From Microbacterium marinilacus (lineage in GTDB: Bacteria; Actinomycetota; Actinomycetes; Actinomycetales; Microbacteriaceae), in the NCBI RefSeq assembly GCF_019753765.1, contig NZ_JAIJZW010000003.1:1-64000 (forward strand): a DNA stretch of 64,000 bases. The letters run 5' to 3'. Numbering within the stretch: position 1 is the first letter of the stretch; each line of letters opens with the position of its first letter. Under the pieces are notes generated by a model that saw only the letters and a list, made by a program, of their open reading frames with translations, ran no database searches and was not told the DNA's origin. Position numbers and translations under genes: made by a program. This document shows, piece by piece, positions 24,882-32,894 of this stretch.

Positions 24882-25748
24882 ATGACGGACGCGCCGAACA
24901 CCCTGGGCGAGTATCTGAGAGCCCGGCGCGAGCTCGTCACCCCCGAGCAGGTCGGCATCCCCGTCCTCGGCGTCCGCCGGGTGCCCGGCCTCCGTCGTGA
25001 GGAGGTCGCGATGCTCTCCGGCATCAGCGCCGAGTACTACCTCCGCCTCGAGCAGGGACGCGATCGGCACCCGTCCGCGCAGGTCCTCGAGGCGATCGCC
25101 CGCGTGCTGCGACTCGACGACGACGCGTACCTGCTCAGCCTCGTGGACGGCCGCCAGCGCCGTGGCCGGCCCAAGCCCCGTCGGGAGACGCTCCCCGCCA
25201 GCACCGCCCGGCTCATCGACCAGCTCCCGTTCCCCGCGTTCGCGGAGGGCCGCCACCTCGACGTCCTGGCCGCAAACGCGCTCGCCGCGGCCGTCTCGCC
25301 CCGGCTCGTCGCCGGGCGCAACCGACTCCGGGACGTGTTCCTCGACGAGGCCGAACAGGATCTCTTCGAGGACTGGGAACGGGCAGCCGCCGCGCTCCTC
25401 GCCGGATTCCGCAGGACCGTCGGGCGCAGCGTCGACGACCCGCGCGTCGTCGAGCTCGTCGGGGAGCTGTCACTCGCCAGCCCGGAGTTCCGTCGCTTGT
25501 GGGCGCGGCACGACATCGCCGAGCGCACCGGCGCCAGCGTCCTGCTCGACCATCCCGCCGTCGGGCGGCTCCGCCTCGAACGGGAGAAGCTCGCTGTCGC
25601 CGGCACCGACGGGATCATGCTCGTCGTCTATCACGCGCAGCCCGGCAGCGGATCGGCCGAGCGGCTCGCGCTCCTGGGGTCCATGGCCGCGCGGACCACG
25701 CCAGGAGATCGCGCGGCGCCGACCCGACCCTCGCGCCCGCGCTCCTGA
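24882..25748 (+). CDS. XRE/MmyB-family transcriptional regulator
   Basis: The 288-residue regulator from ATG 24882 has an XRE helix-turn-helix with the characteristic RRVPGLRREEVAMLSGISAEYYLRLEQGRDRHPS (residues about 27-65). The C-terminal MmyB-like ligand-binding domain (VFLDEAEQDLFEDWERAAAALLAGF, LASPEFRRLWARHDI, HPAVGRLRLEREKLAVAGTDG) is PAS-like and in homologues binds fatty acids. It belongs to the same family as the broken gene at 1849-2713 but is intact. It probably represses the divergent reductase and itself at the TGACACT operator. Confidence 0.9.
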   Translation: MTDAPNTLGEYLRARRELVTPEQVGIPVLGVRRVPGLRREEVAMLSGISAEYYLRLEQGRDRHPSAQVLEAIARVLRLDDDAYLLSLVDGRQRRGRPKPRRETLPASTARLIDQLPFPAFAEGRHLDVLAANALAAAVSPRLVAGRNRLRDVFLDEAEQDLFEDWERAAAALLAGFRRTVGRSVDDPRVVELVGELSLASPEFRRLWARHDIAERTGASVLLDHPAVGRLRLEREKLAVAGTDGIMLVVYHAQPGSGSAERLALLGSMAARTTPGDRAAPTRPSRPRS

Positions 25749-25766
25749 GCGTGAGGGACTCGTCCC

Positions 25767-26480
25767 TCACGCGGTGAGGAGGTCGTCCAGCAGCGCGGCG
25801 AGCTGAGTGGGCATCTGGATGTGCATGTCGTGGGGCGCCCCGGGGAGCGTCCGCACGTCCCACCCGAGATCGCCGAACTCCCGCGCCCGTTCCGGCGAGA
25901 CGACGACGCTGTCCTCGGCCAGCACGATGGTCGACGGGACGGCCGGCGGCCGTGGCGTGTACTCCGTGCGACGCCCGGTGGTGGCGAGGTAGGGGACCAT
26001 GCGCGAGTCCCAGGCATCCCAGTTCGCCATCTGCCGGTCGATCGACCCGGCACCCGTGCGCTTGATGCCCGCCCTTCGGATCGCGGCACGGGACATCAAC
26101 GGACGCACCCGGTTCATGAGCCGCATCGCCATCCCGAAGCGCCACGACACGGCGAAGCCCGGGTCGATGCCGATGAACCGCCTCGGTGCGAGGGCCGGCG
26201 CGGCCTCTGCAGCGACCCGTCCGCCGAGTGACTGCCCGATGAGCAGGTCGAGGCCGACGGGCAGGGTGTCGATCAGGTCCTGCGTGAACGTCTCGAGGGT
26301 GTAGCTGTCGGAGCGCGGGCTCTCGCCGTGTCCGCGCTGGTCCACGAGGATGAGGGACAGGTCGTGCTTCTCCACGAGAATGCTCGCGAAGTCGTGCCAC
26401 GCCGTAGAGCTCTCGGAGGCGCCATGGACGAGGGCAGCGGTGCGCGGACCGCTGCCGAGCTCGCGGGTGAACAGTCTCAT
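25767..26480 (-). CDS. Alpha/beta-hydrolase
   Basis: The 237-residue protein shows the oxyanion-region VHGASESSTAW, the turn VDQRGHGES, the nucleophile elbow GQSLGG (Ser near residue 94) and a C-terminal His in GAPHDMHI. A Lys/Arg-rich cap lies in the middle. It likely hydrolyses small esters or related bonds; the substrate is unknown. ATG 26480 follows AGGAGAG and overlaps the stop of the esterase gene upstream (ATGA), so both are coupled in one operon opposite a LacI regulator. Confidence 0.85.
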   Translation of the reverse strand: MRLFTRELGSGPRTAALVHGASESSTAWHDFASILVEKHDLSLILVDQRGHGESPRSDSYTLETFTQDLIDTLPVGLDLLIGQSLGGRVAAEAAPALAPRRFIGIDPGFAVSWRFGMAMRLMNRVRPLMSRAAIRRAGIKRTGAGSIDRQMANWDAWDSRMVPYLATTGRRTEYTPRPPAVPSTIVLAEDSVVVSPERAREFGDLGWDVRTLPGAPHDMHIQMPTQLAALLDDLLTA

Positions 26481-27475
26481 CGGTCTCTCCTCAGAGGCTC
26501 GGGTGCCGTGCGGTAGGCGGCGGCGAGCCGAGCGGCGTGACGACGGTTCCACTCCCGCGCCCCGGCGAACTGCGCCGTCAGGCCCAGCGACGCGTGCAGA
26601 TGTCCCTCGCCGACGACGACGGTCACGGGCACGCCGGCGTCCGCCAGCCGGTCGGCGAAGCGCAGGCCGGCATCGCGCAGCGGGTCGAGCTCCGCGAGCA
26701 TGAGCAGCGTCGGCGGCAGCCCGACGAGACTCGGTGCGTCGAGCACCGCGCCATAGGCGTCTGCGGGGCCGTCCGGTCCGAAGTAGACCTCCGCCAGAGA
26801 GGACAGGCCATCCAGCCCGAAGCCCTCCGCGAACTCCTCCGCCGAATCGCCGACCGGCGGAAGCGCCGCGGGGATCACCTCGGCATCGAGATGGATCAGC
26901 TCGACCACGGCGGAGTCGCGGAGGTGCAGCGCGGTGCTGGCGGCGATGGCCGCCCCCGCGGAGTTGCCGCCGATCCCGAGGCGACGCGGGTCGACGCCGA
27001 GGAGGCCGGGGGTCGAGACGAGGGCGTCCAGGGCGGAGATGGCGTCGTGGACGGCCGCGGGATAGCGGTGCTCCGGTGCGAGGCGGTAGTCGAGCGAGAC
27101 GAGCTGGACGCCGCTCGCCCGCGCCAACGCCGCGCAGACTCTGTCATTGAGGATCTCGTGGACGTCGCCGGCGAAGAAGCCTCCGCCGTGCATCCAGAGC
27201 TGGGTCGGGGCGAGATCGGGGACCGAGTCGGGGCGGTAGCGACGAACGCGAAGAGGACCGTGCGGCCCATCCAGGAGGAAGTCGTCGATCGAGACGCCAG
27301 GGGGAACGGGCGCGGTGAACTCCGCCGCGACGAGGTCGGAGATCCGTCGCGCCGCGGCGCGGCTGACCGCCGGGTCGGGATCTCCGAGGCCCGGCACCGT
27401 CGACGAGAGCTCGCCGTACCGTGCGATCCACCGCAGGATCGCGGGGTCGACGTGCGCATCGGTGAGTCTCGCCAT
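26477..27475 (-). CDS. HSL-family carboxylesterase (alpha/beta-hydrolase_3)
   Basis: The 332-residue esterase has the hormone-sensitive-lipase family signatures: the oxyanion motif MHGGGFFAGD, SLDYRLAPEHRYPAAVHD, the nucleophile GNSAGA (Ser near residue 170), LAELDPLRDAGLRFADRLADAGV carrying the catalytic Asp, and a C-terminal EGHLHAS with the probable His. It hydrolyses short-chain acyl esters in the cytoplasm. It is translated from ATG 27475 after AGAGGATCG. It leads a two-gene operon with the next hydrolase, divergent from a LacI-type repressor, so both may serve uptake of one acylated sugar or ester. Confidence 0.88.
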   Translation of the reverse strand: MARLTDAHVDPAILRWIARYGELSSTVPGLGDPDPAVSRAAARRISDLVAAEFTAPVPPGVSIDDFLLDGPHGPLRVRRYRPDSVPDLAPTQLWMHGGGFFAGDVHEILNDRVCAALARASGVQLVSLDYRLAPEHRYPAAVHDAISALDALVSTPGLLGVDPRRLGIGGNSAGAAIAASTALHLRDSAVVELIHLDAEVIPAALPPVGDSAEEFAEGFGLDGLSSLAEVYFGPDGPADAYGAVLDAPSLVGLPPTLLMLAELDPLRDAGLRFADRLADAGVPVTVVVGEGHLHASLGLTAQFAGAREWNRRHAARLAAAYRTAPEPLRRDR

Positions 27476-27527
27476 CGATCCTCTGCCTCCCTGCGCGCTC
27501 GAGTGCGCCTCGGGACATTGTGTGAGG

Positions 27528-27543
27528 ATCGAAGAACTTCGAT
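27528..27543. promoter_or_regulatory. Candidate LacI-type operator in the esterase/lacI divergent region
   Basis: ATCGAAG-AA-CTTCGAT is a perfect inverted repeat with a two-base centre, the symmetry and size expected for LacI-family operators. It lies between the divergent esterase and regulator genes, where it could control both. Confidence 0.6.
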
Positions 27544-27570
27544 GACAGCGATCCGGTGAGGCGGTGGCGC

Positions 27571-28563
27571 ATGCGGCAACCCGGTCGCCGGGTCACGATC
27601 TACGACGTCGCGGAGCGCGCCGGCGTCAGCATCTCCACGGTGTCGCTCGCGGTCAACTCGCCCCATCGCGTCCGCGAGTCGACCCGGGCGCAGGTGCTCG
27701 CCGCCGCGGGCGCTCTGGGCTACCGCACCGAACAGGCGCCGCCGCAGCGACGAGCCGGCACCCGGATCGCCGTCGCGGCGCCGTTCAGCAGCTACCCGAC
27801 GTATCTCCGTCGCCTCACGGGCATGCTCACGCGCACACGGAACACCGCCATCGAGATCGTCGCCCATGATCTCGAGTCGGCGGCCCGGTCCGTCGCGCCA
27901 CTGCTCGACGCCCTTCCCGCGCGTCGTGGCATGGACGGACTGATCGTGATGGGCGTGCCGCTCTCGGGCGCCGCGCTGCGCGCCAGCCGGGAGTCGAGGC
28001 TGCCGGTCGTCCTGATCGACGTCCGAGGCGCCGATCGCCCCTCGTCGGCGCCTTCCGCCGTGCTCGTCGACGACCTGGCCGGCGGTCGAGCGATCGGGCG
28101 TCACCTGTGCGAACGGGGCCATCGGCGGGCGATCTTCCTTCACGAGCCGCAGATGTCCGGCGACTACCTGTCCGCGGCGATGGTGCGGGTCGCGGGCATC
28201 CAGGAGTTCGTCGACGTCGTCGACACGGTCTGCCCGCCGTCGGCCGCGCCCGGCGACGTCGCCTCCGCCGCGCTTCGCGCCCATCCGTCCGCAACCGCCG
28301 TGGTCGCTCACCACGACGGGCTCGCCGCACGGGTCTGGCAGCACTTTCGTGCGTCCGGCCGGAGCCGAGAAGAAGGGGTGGCGCTGGTGGGATATGACGA
28401 CGGCACCGTGGCGGAGACGATCGGGCTGACGACGGTGCGGCAGCCGTTCGAGGAGTCCGGCGCCGCCGCCCTGAGGCTGATGATCGATGAGATCGCGGTC
28501 GGCGGAGGGACGCCTCAGACGGTGACCCTGGAGCCCGAGCTCATCATCCGGGCGAGCACGTAG
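27571..28563 (+). CDS. LacI-family transcriptional regulator
   Basis: From ATG 27571 (GTG 27556 is an alternative five codons upstream) the product has 330 residues. The N-terminal LacI helix-turn-helix reads VTIYDVAERAGVSISTVSLAVNSPHRVRESTRAQVLAAAGALGYR, including the minor-groove hinge. The rest is a periplasmic-binding-protein-like sensor domain (IDVRGADRPSSAPSAVLVDDLAGGRAIGRHL, ALVGYDDGTVAETIGLTTVRQPFEESG). It presumably responds to a sugar-like ligand and controls the divergent esterase/hydrolase operon. A strong hairpin follows its stop. Confidence 0.9.
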   Translation: MRQPGRRVTIYDVAERAGVSISTVSLAVNSPHRVRESTRAQVLAAAGALGYRTEQAPPQRRAGTRIAVAAPFSSYPTYLRRLTGMLTRTRNTAIEIVAHDLESAARSVAPLLDALPARRGMDGLIVMGVPLSGAALRASRESRLPVVLIDVRGADRPSSAPSAVLVDDLAGGRAIGRHLCERGHRRAIFLHEPQMSGDYLSAAMVRVAGIQEFVDVVDTVCPPSAAPGDVASAALRAHPSATAVVAHHDGLAARVWQHFRASGRSREEGVALVGYDDGTVAETIGLTTVRQPFEESGAAALRLMIDEIAVGGGTPQTVTLEPELIIRAST

Positions 28564-28601
28564 ACGCGATCGGTCGGCCGAGGATCTGCGCCGCCTGCGG
28601 A

Positions 28602-28643
28602 ACGCCCTCTCGGACGCGTCGCGAGGCGGGTCCGAGAGGGCGT
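28602..28643 (+). terminator. Strong hairpin after the lacI gene
   Basis: ACGCCCTCTCGGAC and its exact complement (14 pairs) surround a 14-base loop, about 40 bases after the LacI stop. There is no U-tract, which is common for actinobacterial terminators. Confidence 0.75.
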
Positions 28644-28910
28644 CGCCCCAGTGCGCGGCCGGTGGCGGCTGAGGAGTCCTTCCCCCGAAGGCAGCCAGGT
28701 CGCGAGCGACACGACCACCGACGCCAGACCCAGCGTGCTCTCGTCCGGTCGCGGCCGCCAAGGAGAAGGCCGTGCTGTATATCGGCGACTCACGGAGCGT
28801 GCCTTCCCGCATAGGGACTCTTGTAGGTTCCGTGACGCCGGCGCCGTCCCGCGCCGCGCCTCCTTGTGCGAGAGGAGGACACGTTCCCCGGCGCCCCGCC
28901 GCACGGCCGA
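28644..28910. other. Gene-free stretch between the lacI terminator and the gntR promoter
   Basis: About 270 bases with no supported reading frame on either strand: the open frames here lack start sites and family-like composition. The more AT-rich segment around 28775-28830 (GTATATCGGCGAC, CGCATAGGGACTC) may hold a promoter. No RNA gene or repeat was recognised. Confidence 0.4.
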
Positions 28911-28949
28911 TATATTCCCCACGCCGGTCACGCGACCGGCGTGGGGAGG
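28911..28949 (+). promoter_or_regulatory. gntR promoter box and palindrome overlapping the ribosome binding site
   Basis: TATATT (28911-28916) is a good -10 box. CCCACGCCGGTC (28918-28929) and GACCGGCGTGGG (28934-28945) form a perfect 12-pair palindrome with a four-base loop. Its right arm includes the GGGG of the Shine-Dalgarno GGGGAGG. It can act as an operator at the transcription start, or as an RNA hairpin hiding the ribosome binding site. Confidence 0.65.
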
Positions 28950-28955
28950 CAACAG

Positions 28956-29654
28956 ATGAAGGTGTGGGTCGACGGGACGCCACCGCCGCGGAAGAAGTCG
29001 CTGGGCGAGGACGCGTTCCACCGGATCGCGCGGGCGATCGCCCGCGGCCAGCTGCGTCCCGGAGAGCGCTTGCAGGACGTGGAGCTCGCCGAGCGGCTGC
29101 ACATGTCGCGCACGCCGGTGCGGGAGGCGCTGCAGCGCCTGGAGCGGGTCGGGCTGGTGGAGATCCTTCCCAGTCGCCTCACGCGCGTGACCGAGGTGAC
29201 CCCGGCGTCGCAGCGGATGTCGCGGCTGCACGCCGGCTATCAGGCGGGGGTCGCCGCGCACATGGCGATCCCGAGGCTCACCCTGCAGGAGCGCCAGGAG
29301 GCGGCGCATCTGGTCGAGGAGATGGAGGCGGCGATCGGCGCGCCGCACGCGTCGGAGGCCCGCCGCAGCCTGTACAGCTACCTGTCCTCACGGTCGGGGA
29401 ACGTCCTGCATCACGACCACATGAGCGACATGGAGGCGACGCTGGAGCGCAACCTCACCGGGATGCGGTTCCCGCCGGAGCTGCTCGAGCAGATGCGCGT
29501 GCTGCACGCCGACCTCCGGGACGCCATCCTCGCCGGCGACGCCGCGGGCGCCGAGCGGCTGATCCGTGCCCAGCACGGGATCTTCGACACGCAGGAAGCG
29601 GCGCTCGCGCAGGACCCGTCGATCGAGCCCGCCGAGGGCGGCTCGGCGGCGTGA
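28956..29654 (+). CDS. GntR-family transcriptional regulator (FadR/FCD-like)
   Basis: The 232-residue regulator begins at ATG 28956 after GGGGAGG. The GntR winged helix reads HRIARAIARGQLRPGERLQDVELAERLHMSRTPVREALQRLERVGLVEILPSRLTRVTEV. An all-helical C-terminal domain of about 140 residues follows, shorter and more divergent than standard FCD domains. Metal-binding residues of FCD proteins are not obvious, although DHDHMS-like residues (LHHDHMSD) are present. It is convergent with mesD. Whether it controls itself or distant genes is unclear; the palindrome over its own start suggests autoregulation. Confidence 0.85.
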   Translation: MKVWVDGTPPPRKKSLGEDAFHRIARAIARGQLRPGERLQDVELAERLHMSRTPVREALQRLERVGLVEILPSRLTRVTEVTPASQRMSRLHAGYQAGVAAHMAIPRLTLQERQEAAHLVEEMEAAIGAPHASEARRSLYSYLSSRSGNVLHHDHMSDMEATLERNLTGMRFPPELLEQMRVLHADLRDAILAGDAAGAERLIRAQHGIFDTQEAALAQDPSIEPAEGGSAA

Positions 29655-29695
29655 GCACCGGTCGGGGCTGCCGCCCGAGCGGTCTCTCGCACCCG

Positions 29696-30721
29696 TCAGG
29701 CGAGCTCGGCCCGGACGATGTCCGCGCCCGCCGCGAGCGCGGACATCTTGTCTCGCGCGACCTGCCGGGCCAAGGGCGCCATGCCGCAGTTCGTGCTCGG
29801 GCAGAGCCGGTCCGCATCGACGAAGCGGAGTGCGTCGCGCAGCGTGGCCGCCACCTCATCGGGGGTCTCGATCTGATCGCTCGCCACGTCGATGGCCCCG
29901 AGCATCACGTTCTTCCCCCGCAGCAGCTCGATCAGGTCGACCGGCACGCGGGAGTTGTGGGACTCCAGGGAGACGGTGTCGATCGTCGATCGCTGGAGCA
30001 GCGGGAACGTCTGCTCGTACTGGCGCCACTCCGGGCCGAGAGTCGCCTTCCAGTCGGTGTTCGCCTTGATGCCGTAGCCGTAGCAGATGTGCACGACGGT
30101 CTCGCTGCGCAGGCCCTCGGCCGCCCGCTCCAGCGCGGCCACGCCCCAGTCGCCCACCTCGTCGAAGAACACGTTGAAGGCCGGCTCGTCGAACTGGATG
30201 ATGTCGACGCCCGCCGCCTCCAGCTCCTTGGCCTCCTGGTTGAGGATCTTCGCGAACTCCCAGGCGAGCTTCTCGCGGCTCCGATAGTGCCTGTCCGACA
30301 GCGTGTCGATCATCGTCATCGGACCGGGCAGCGCCCACTTGATGCGCCGGTCGGTCTGCGCACGGAGAGCCCTCGCGTCGTCGGCGAAGACCGGCCTCTC
30401 ACGCCCCACCGCGCCGATGACCGTCGGGACGCTCGCGTCGTAGCGGTCGCGGATACGCACCGTCTCGCGTCGTTCGAAGTCCACCCCGCTGAGGTGCTCG
30501 ATGAACGTGGTGACGAAGTGCTGGCGGGTCTGCTCGCCGTCGCTGACGACGTCCAGCCCCGCCAGGCGCTGCTCGTCGACCGCCAACGACAGCGCGTCCC
30601 TCTTGCCTTCGAGCAGCTCGTCGCCCTCCAGCTTCCAGGGCGACCAGAGGGTCTCCGGCTGGGCGAGCCAGGAGGGCTTCGGCAGGCTCCCCACGATCGA
30701 GGTCGGCAGCAGTGCGTTCAT
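29696..30721 (-). CDS. mesD: MesD-type folate-independent methionine synthase (core-MetE)
   Basis: The 341-residue protein corresponds to the C-terminal catalytic half of cobalamin-independent methionine synthase (MetE). It reads IVGSLPKPSWL at the start, then DGEQTRQHF, KWALPGPMTMIDTL, IIQFDEPAFNVFF, the zinc-ligand-containing VHICYGYG, VSLESHNSR and LCPSTNCGMAPL. The folate-binding N-terminal half of MetE is absent. Its gene partner encodes DUF1852 (MesX). MesD and MesX together make methionine from homocysteine without methyltetrahydrofolate and need oxygen. ATG 30721 lies 26 bases after the mesX stop, so they form one operon. Confidence 0.88.
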   Translation of the reverse strand: MNALLPTSIVGSLPKPSWLAQPETLWSPWKLEGDELLEGKRDALSLAVDEQRLAGLDVVSDGEQTRQHFVTTFIEHLSGVDFERRETVRIRDRYDASVPTVIGAVGRERPVFADDARALRAQTDRRIKWALPGPMTMIDTLSDRHYRSREKLAWEFAKILNQEAKELEAAGVDIIQFDEPAFNVFFDEVGDWGVAALERAAEGLRSETVVHICYGYGIKANTDWKATLGPEWRQYEQTFPLLQRSTIDTVSLESHNSRVPVDLIELLRGKNVMLGAIDVASDQIETPDEVAATLRDALRFVDADRLCPSTNCGMAPLARQVARDKMSALAAGADIVRAELA

Positions 30722-30747
30722 GGGTGGACTCCTCGTGTCTCGTCCGG

Positions 30748-31731
30748 TCAGACGGCGTGGCTGAAGGCCCAGCGCTCCAGCGCGGCCCCGTGCGGCTTCA
30801 CGAAGTTCTCCTCGGTGAACCGCCCTTGCGTGAGGGCCAGGCGGCTGCGCTCCTCGCGATCGTAGGAGACCTGCGTCACCGAGTAGTCGCGATTCTCCAG
30901 GCTCGGCCGGTACAGCTCTGCGGCGGCTGCGTTCGCGTTGTAGATCTCCGGGCGGTAGATCTTCTGGAACGTCTCCATCGTGCTGATGAGGCCGATCAGC
31001 GCCAGATCGGAGTAGTCGCCCAGGAGGTCCCCCCGGAAGTAGAACGCCAGGGGTGCGACGGCGCCGCGCGGCATGAAGTAGCGGACTCGGAGTCCCATCC
31101 GGTCGAAGTACCGGTCGGTCAGGGAGGGCTCGTCCTGGCGGTACTCGACCCCGAGGATCGGGTGCCGGTTCCCGATCCGCCGGTACGTCTTCGAGCTCGA
31201 GACGCTGATGCAGATCACCGGAGGCAGCGAGAACCGCTCCCTGTAGGCGTCGGACTCGAGGAAGTGCCGGAAGAGCCTTCCGTGCAGCTCGCCGAAGTCG
31301 TCCGGCACGTCGAGTCCCGTCTGCCTCGCCTTGTGCTCCGGCAGCAGCACGCTGAAGTCGTAGTCGCGGACGTACGAAGAGAAGTTGTTCCCCACGATCC
31401 CGTCGATCCGCCTGCCGGTGAGCGTGTCGACGATGTGCGTGTCGAGCATCTCGATCAACGGGAAGACGGTCTCGCCGTCGTCGGCGGGGAAGCGCAGGTC
31501 CACGGAGACGATGTCCGTGTCGACGGTGTAACGGTCCCCGGTCGGGTTGTCCCAGTGCGCCAGGTCGTTGAAGCGGTTGTCGATCATCGTCAGGGCGTTG
31601 CGGAGGTTCTGCCGCCGGTCCTCGCCCCGGGCCAGATTCGCGAAGTTGGTCGTGCCGCGAGAGCTGGACGACGGGGAGTAGTCCTCGTCGAAGCGCGTCG
31701 TGCTGATGCGGAACGTGAAGTCGTTCGTCAT
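30748..31731 (-). CDS. mesX: MesX (DUF1852), oxygen-dependent partner of MesD
   Basis: The 327-residue protein starts MTNDFTFRISTTRFDEDYSPSSSSRGTTNFAN, the family opening of DUF1852, and continues with LRNALTMIDNRFNDLAHWDNPTGDRY and ICISVSSSKTYRRIGNRHPILGVEY. It has no recognised cofactor motif. Genetic work on other bacteria showed that DUF1852 (MesX) is needed with oxygen for the MesD methionine synthase, but its exact reaction is unsettled; it may supply the methyl group. ATG 31731 gives the family start; a further upstream in-frame start is unlikely. It is followed by mesD and preceded by a LysR gene. Confidence 0.88.
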   Translation of the reverse strand: MTNDFTFRISTTRFDEDYSPSSSSRGTTNFANLARGEDRRQNLRNALTMIDNRFNDLAHWDNPTGDRYTVDTDIVSVDLRFPADDGETVFPLIEMLDTHIVDTLTGRRIDGIVGNNFSSYVRDYDFSVLLPEHKARQTGLDVPDDFGELHGRLFRHFLESDAYRERFSLPPVICISVSSSKTYRRIGNRHPILGVEYRQDEPSLTDRYFDRMGLRVRYFMPRGAVAPLAFYFRGDLLGDYSDLALIGLISTMETFQKIYRPEIYNANAAAAELYRPSLENRDYSVTQVSYDREERSRLALTQGRFTEENFVKPHGAALERWAFSHAV

Positions 31732-31795
31732 GGTGATCGGATGCCTCGATACCTCGCGGTGGGGCACGGGCGCCGCGCCCGCGTCAGGGCATTCA

Positions 31796-31863
31796 GGCTA
31801 TGCAGCACCGGTCTCCATAGCCCCATCAGCATGCTTAGTACGTGGCTATAGGTGCTGGCTATG
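31796..31863 (-). promoter_or_regulatory. Repeated GGCTAT sites upstream of mesX (candidate LysR sites)
   Basis: Four copies of a GGCTAT(G/A) box occur: GGCTATG 31796-31802, its complement CATAGCC 31816-31822 (an inverted pair with a 13-base spacer), GGCTATA 31844-31850 and GGCTATG 31857-31863. An inverted pair plus extra half-sites is typical of LysR-type recognition and activation sites. The same box recurs at the lysR start. Confidence 0.7.
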
Positions 31864-32812
31864 TGAGGAGCTCGACCCCGAAGCCCGAGACGACCTGGCG
31901 CATCTCGTCGACGAAGCGCCGCGCCTGGTCGGTGAGCGAGATCGAGGCGTGCCCGATCCAGCCGATCTCGATGCGCTCGTCGACGTCGAGCGGGACGGCG
32001 ACGATCGACGGGTCGAGGTCGTCCGAGATGATGCCGGTCGAGATGGTGTAGCCGCCGAGCCCGATCATGAGGTTGAAGATGGTGGCCCGGTCGCTCACCC
32101 GGATGTCCTGCTTCGACGACCGCGTGGACAGGATCTCCTCGGCGAGGTAGAACGAGTTGTTCGCGCCCTGGTCGAACGTGAGCCGCGGCAGGCCCTCGAG
32201 GTCGTCGAGGGTGACGCGCCCGCGCTCGGCCAGAGGGTTCGTTCGGGCGACGAAGATGTGCGGGTCGGCGAGGAACAGCGGGGTGAAGGTCAGGCCGGAG
32301 TCGCGAAGCAGCTTGTCGATGACGTTCCGGTTGAACTCGTTCCGATAGAGCACCCCGATCTCGCTGCGCAGCGTGCGGACGTCCTCGATGATGTCCCACG
32401 TGCGCGTCTCGCGCAGCGCGAACGCGTACTCCGACGCGTCCGCCGCCTTCACCAGGCGGACGAAGGCGTCGACGACGAACGAGTAGTGCTGCGTGGACAC
32501 GGCGAGGAGGCGGCGCGACGGCGGGCGCCCGAGGTAGCGCTGCTCGAGCAGCTCCGCCTGCTCGACCACCTGGCGCGCGTACCCGAGGAACTCGGCACCT
32601 GCCTCCGTCAGGGTCACCCCTCGGACGGACCGCGTGAGCAGCGTGCTGCCGACGCGGTGCTCCAGGTCCTTCATCGCGGCGGACATCGTCGGCTGCGAGA
32701 CGTAGAGCAGGTCTGCCGCGGCGCTGATGGACCCCTCTGCGGCGACCTCGACGAAGTACTTCAGCTGCTGCAGGGTGATGCCGCTCGCCGTGCCCAGACC
32801 GTCTCGCACCAT
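31859..32812 (-). CDS. LysR-family transcriptional regulator, likely controls mesX-mesD
   Basis: The product (317 residues from ATG 32812; GTG 32818 is an alternative) has the LysR winged helix ITLQQLKYFVEVAAEGSISAAADLLYVSQPTMSAAMKDLEHRVGSTLLTRSVRGVTLTEAG and a two-lobed effector domain. The gene lies directly upstream of mesX on the same strand. GGCTAT boxes are found both at its own start and in front of mesX, suggesting it regulates both, probably by sensing homocysteine, methionine or SAM status as other LysR-type sulfur regulators (MetR, CysB) do. The ligand is not visible in sequence. Confidence 0.88.
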   Translation of the reverse strand: MVRDGLGTASGITLQQLKYFVEVAAEGSISAAADLLYVSQPTMSAAMKDLEHRVGSTLLTRSVRGVTLTEAGAEFLGYARQVVEQAELLEQRYLGRPPSRRLLAVSTQHYSFVVDAFVRLVKAADASEYAFALRETRTWDIIEDVRTLRSEIGVLYRNEFNRNVIDKLLRDSGLTFTPLFLADPHIFVARTNPLAERGRVTLDDLEGLPRLTFDQGANNSFYLAEEILSTRSSKQDIRVSDRATIFNLMIGLGGYTISTGIISDDLDPSIVAVPLDVDERIEIGWIGHASISLTDQARRFVDEMRQVVSGFGVELLT

Positions 32813-32825
32813 AGGCACAGGCTAT
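32811..32825 (-). promoter_or_regulatory. GGCTAT palindrome at the lysR start
   Basis: ATAGGCACAGGCTAT is an inverted repeat (ATAG-N7-CTAT) that contains the GGCTAT box also present before mesX. It overlaps the possible lysR start codons, which fits autorepression by the LysR protein. Confidence 0.6.
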
Positions 32826-32894
32826 CCGGATGGCGCGTGACCGCTCCGGACCCGATAGGCGGCGAGACCGGGTCCGGAGCGTCGGGGGCGGCCG

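Noticed and set aside
27476-27531. CGATCCTC...GAGGATCG inverted pair in the esterase/lacI region
   Set aside because: One copy is simply the esterase's Shine-Dalgarno plus start region, so the repeat is probably coincidental.
28644-28955. Possible small genes in the gap before gntR
   Set aside because: The frames give Arg/Ser-rich sequences without start sites; the region is better explained by a terminator, promoter and palindrome.
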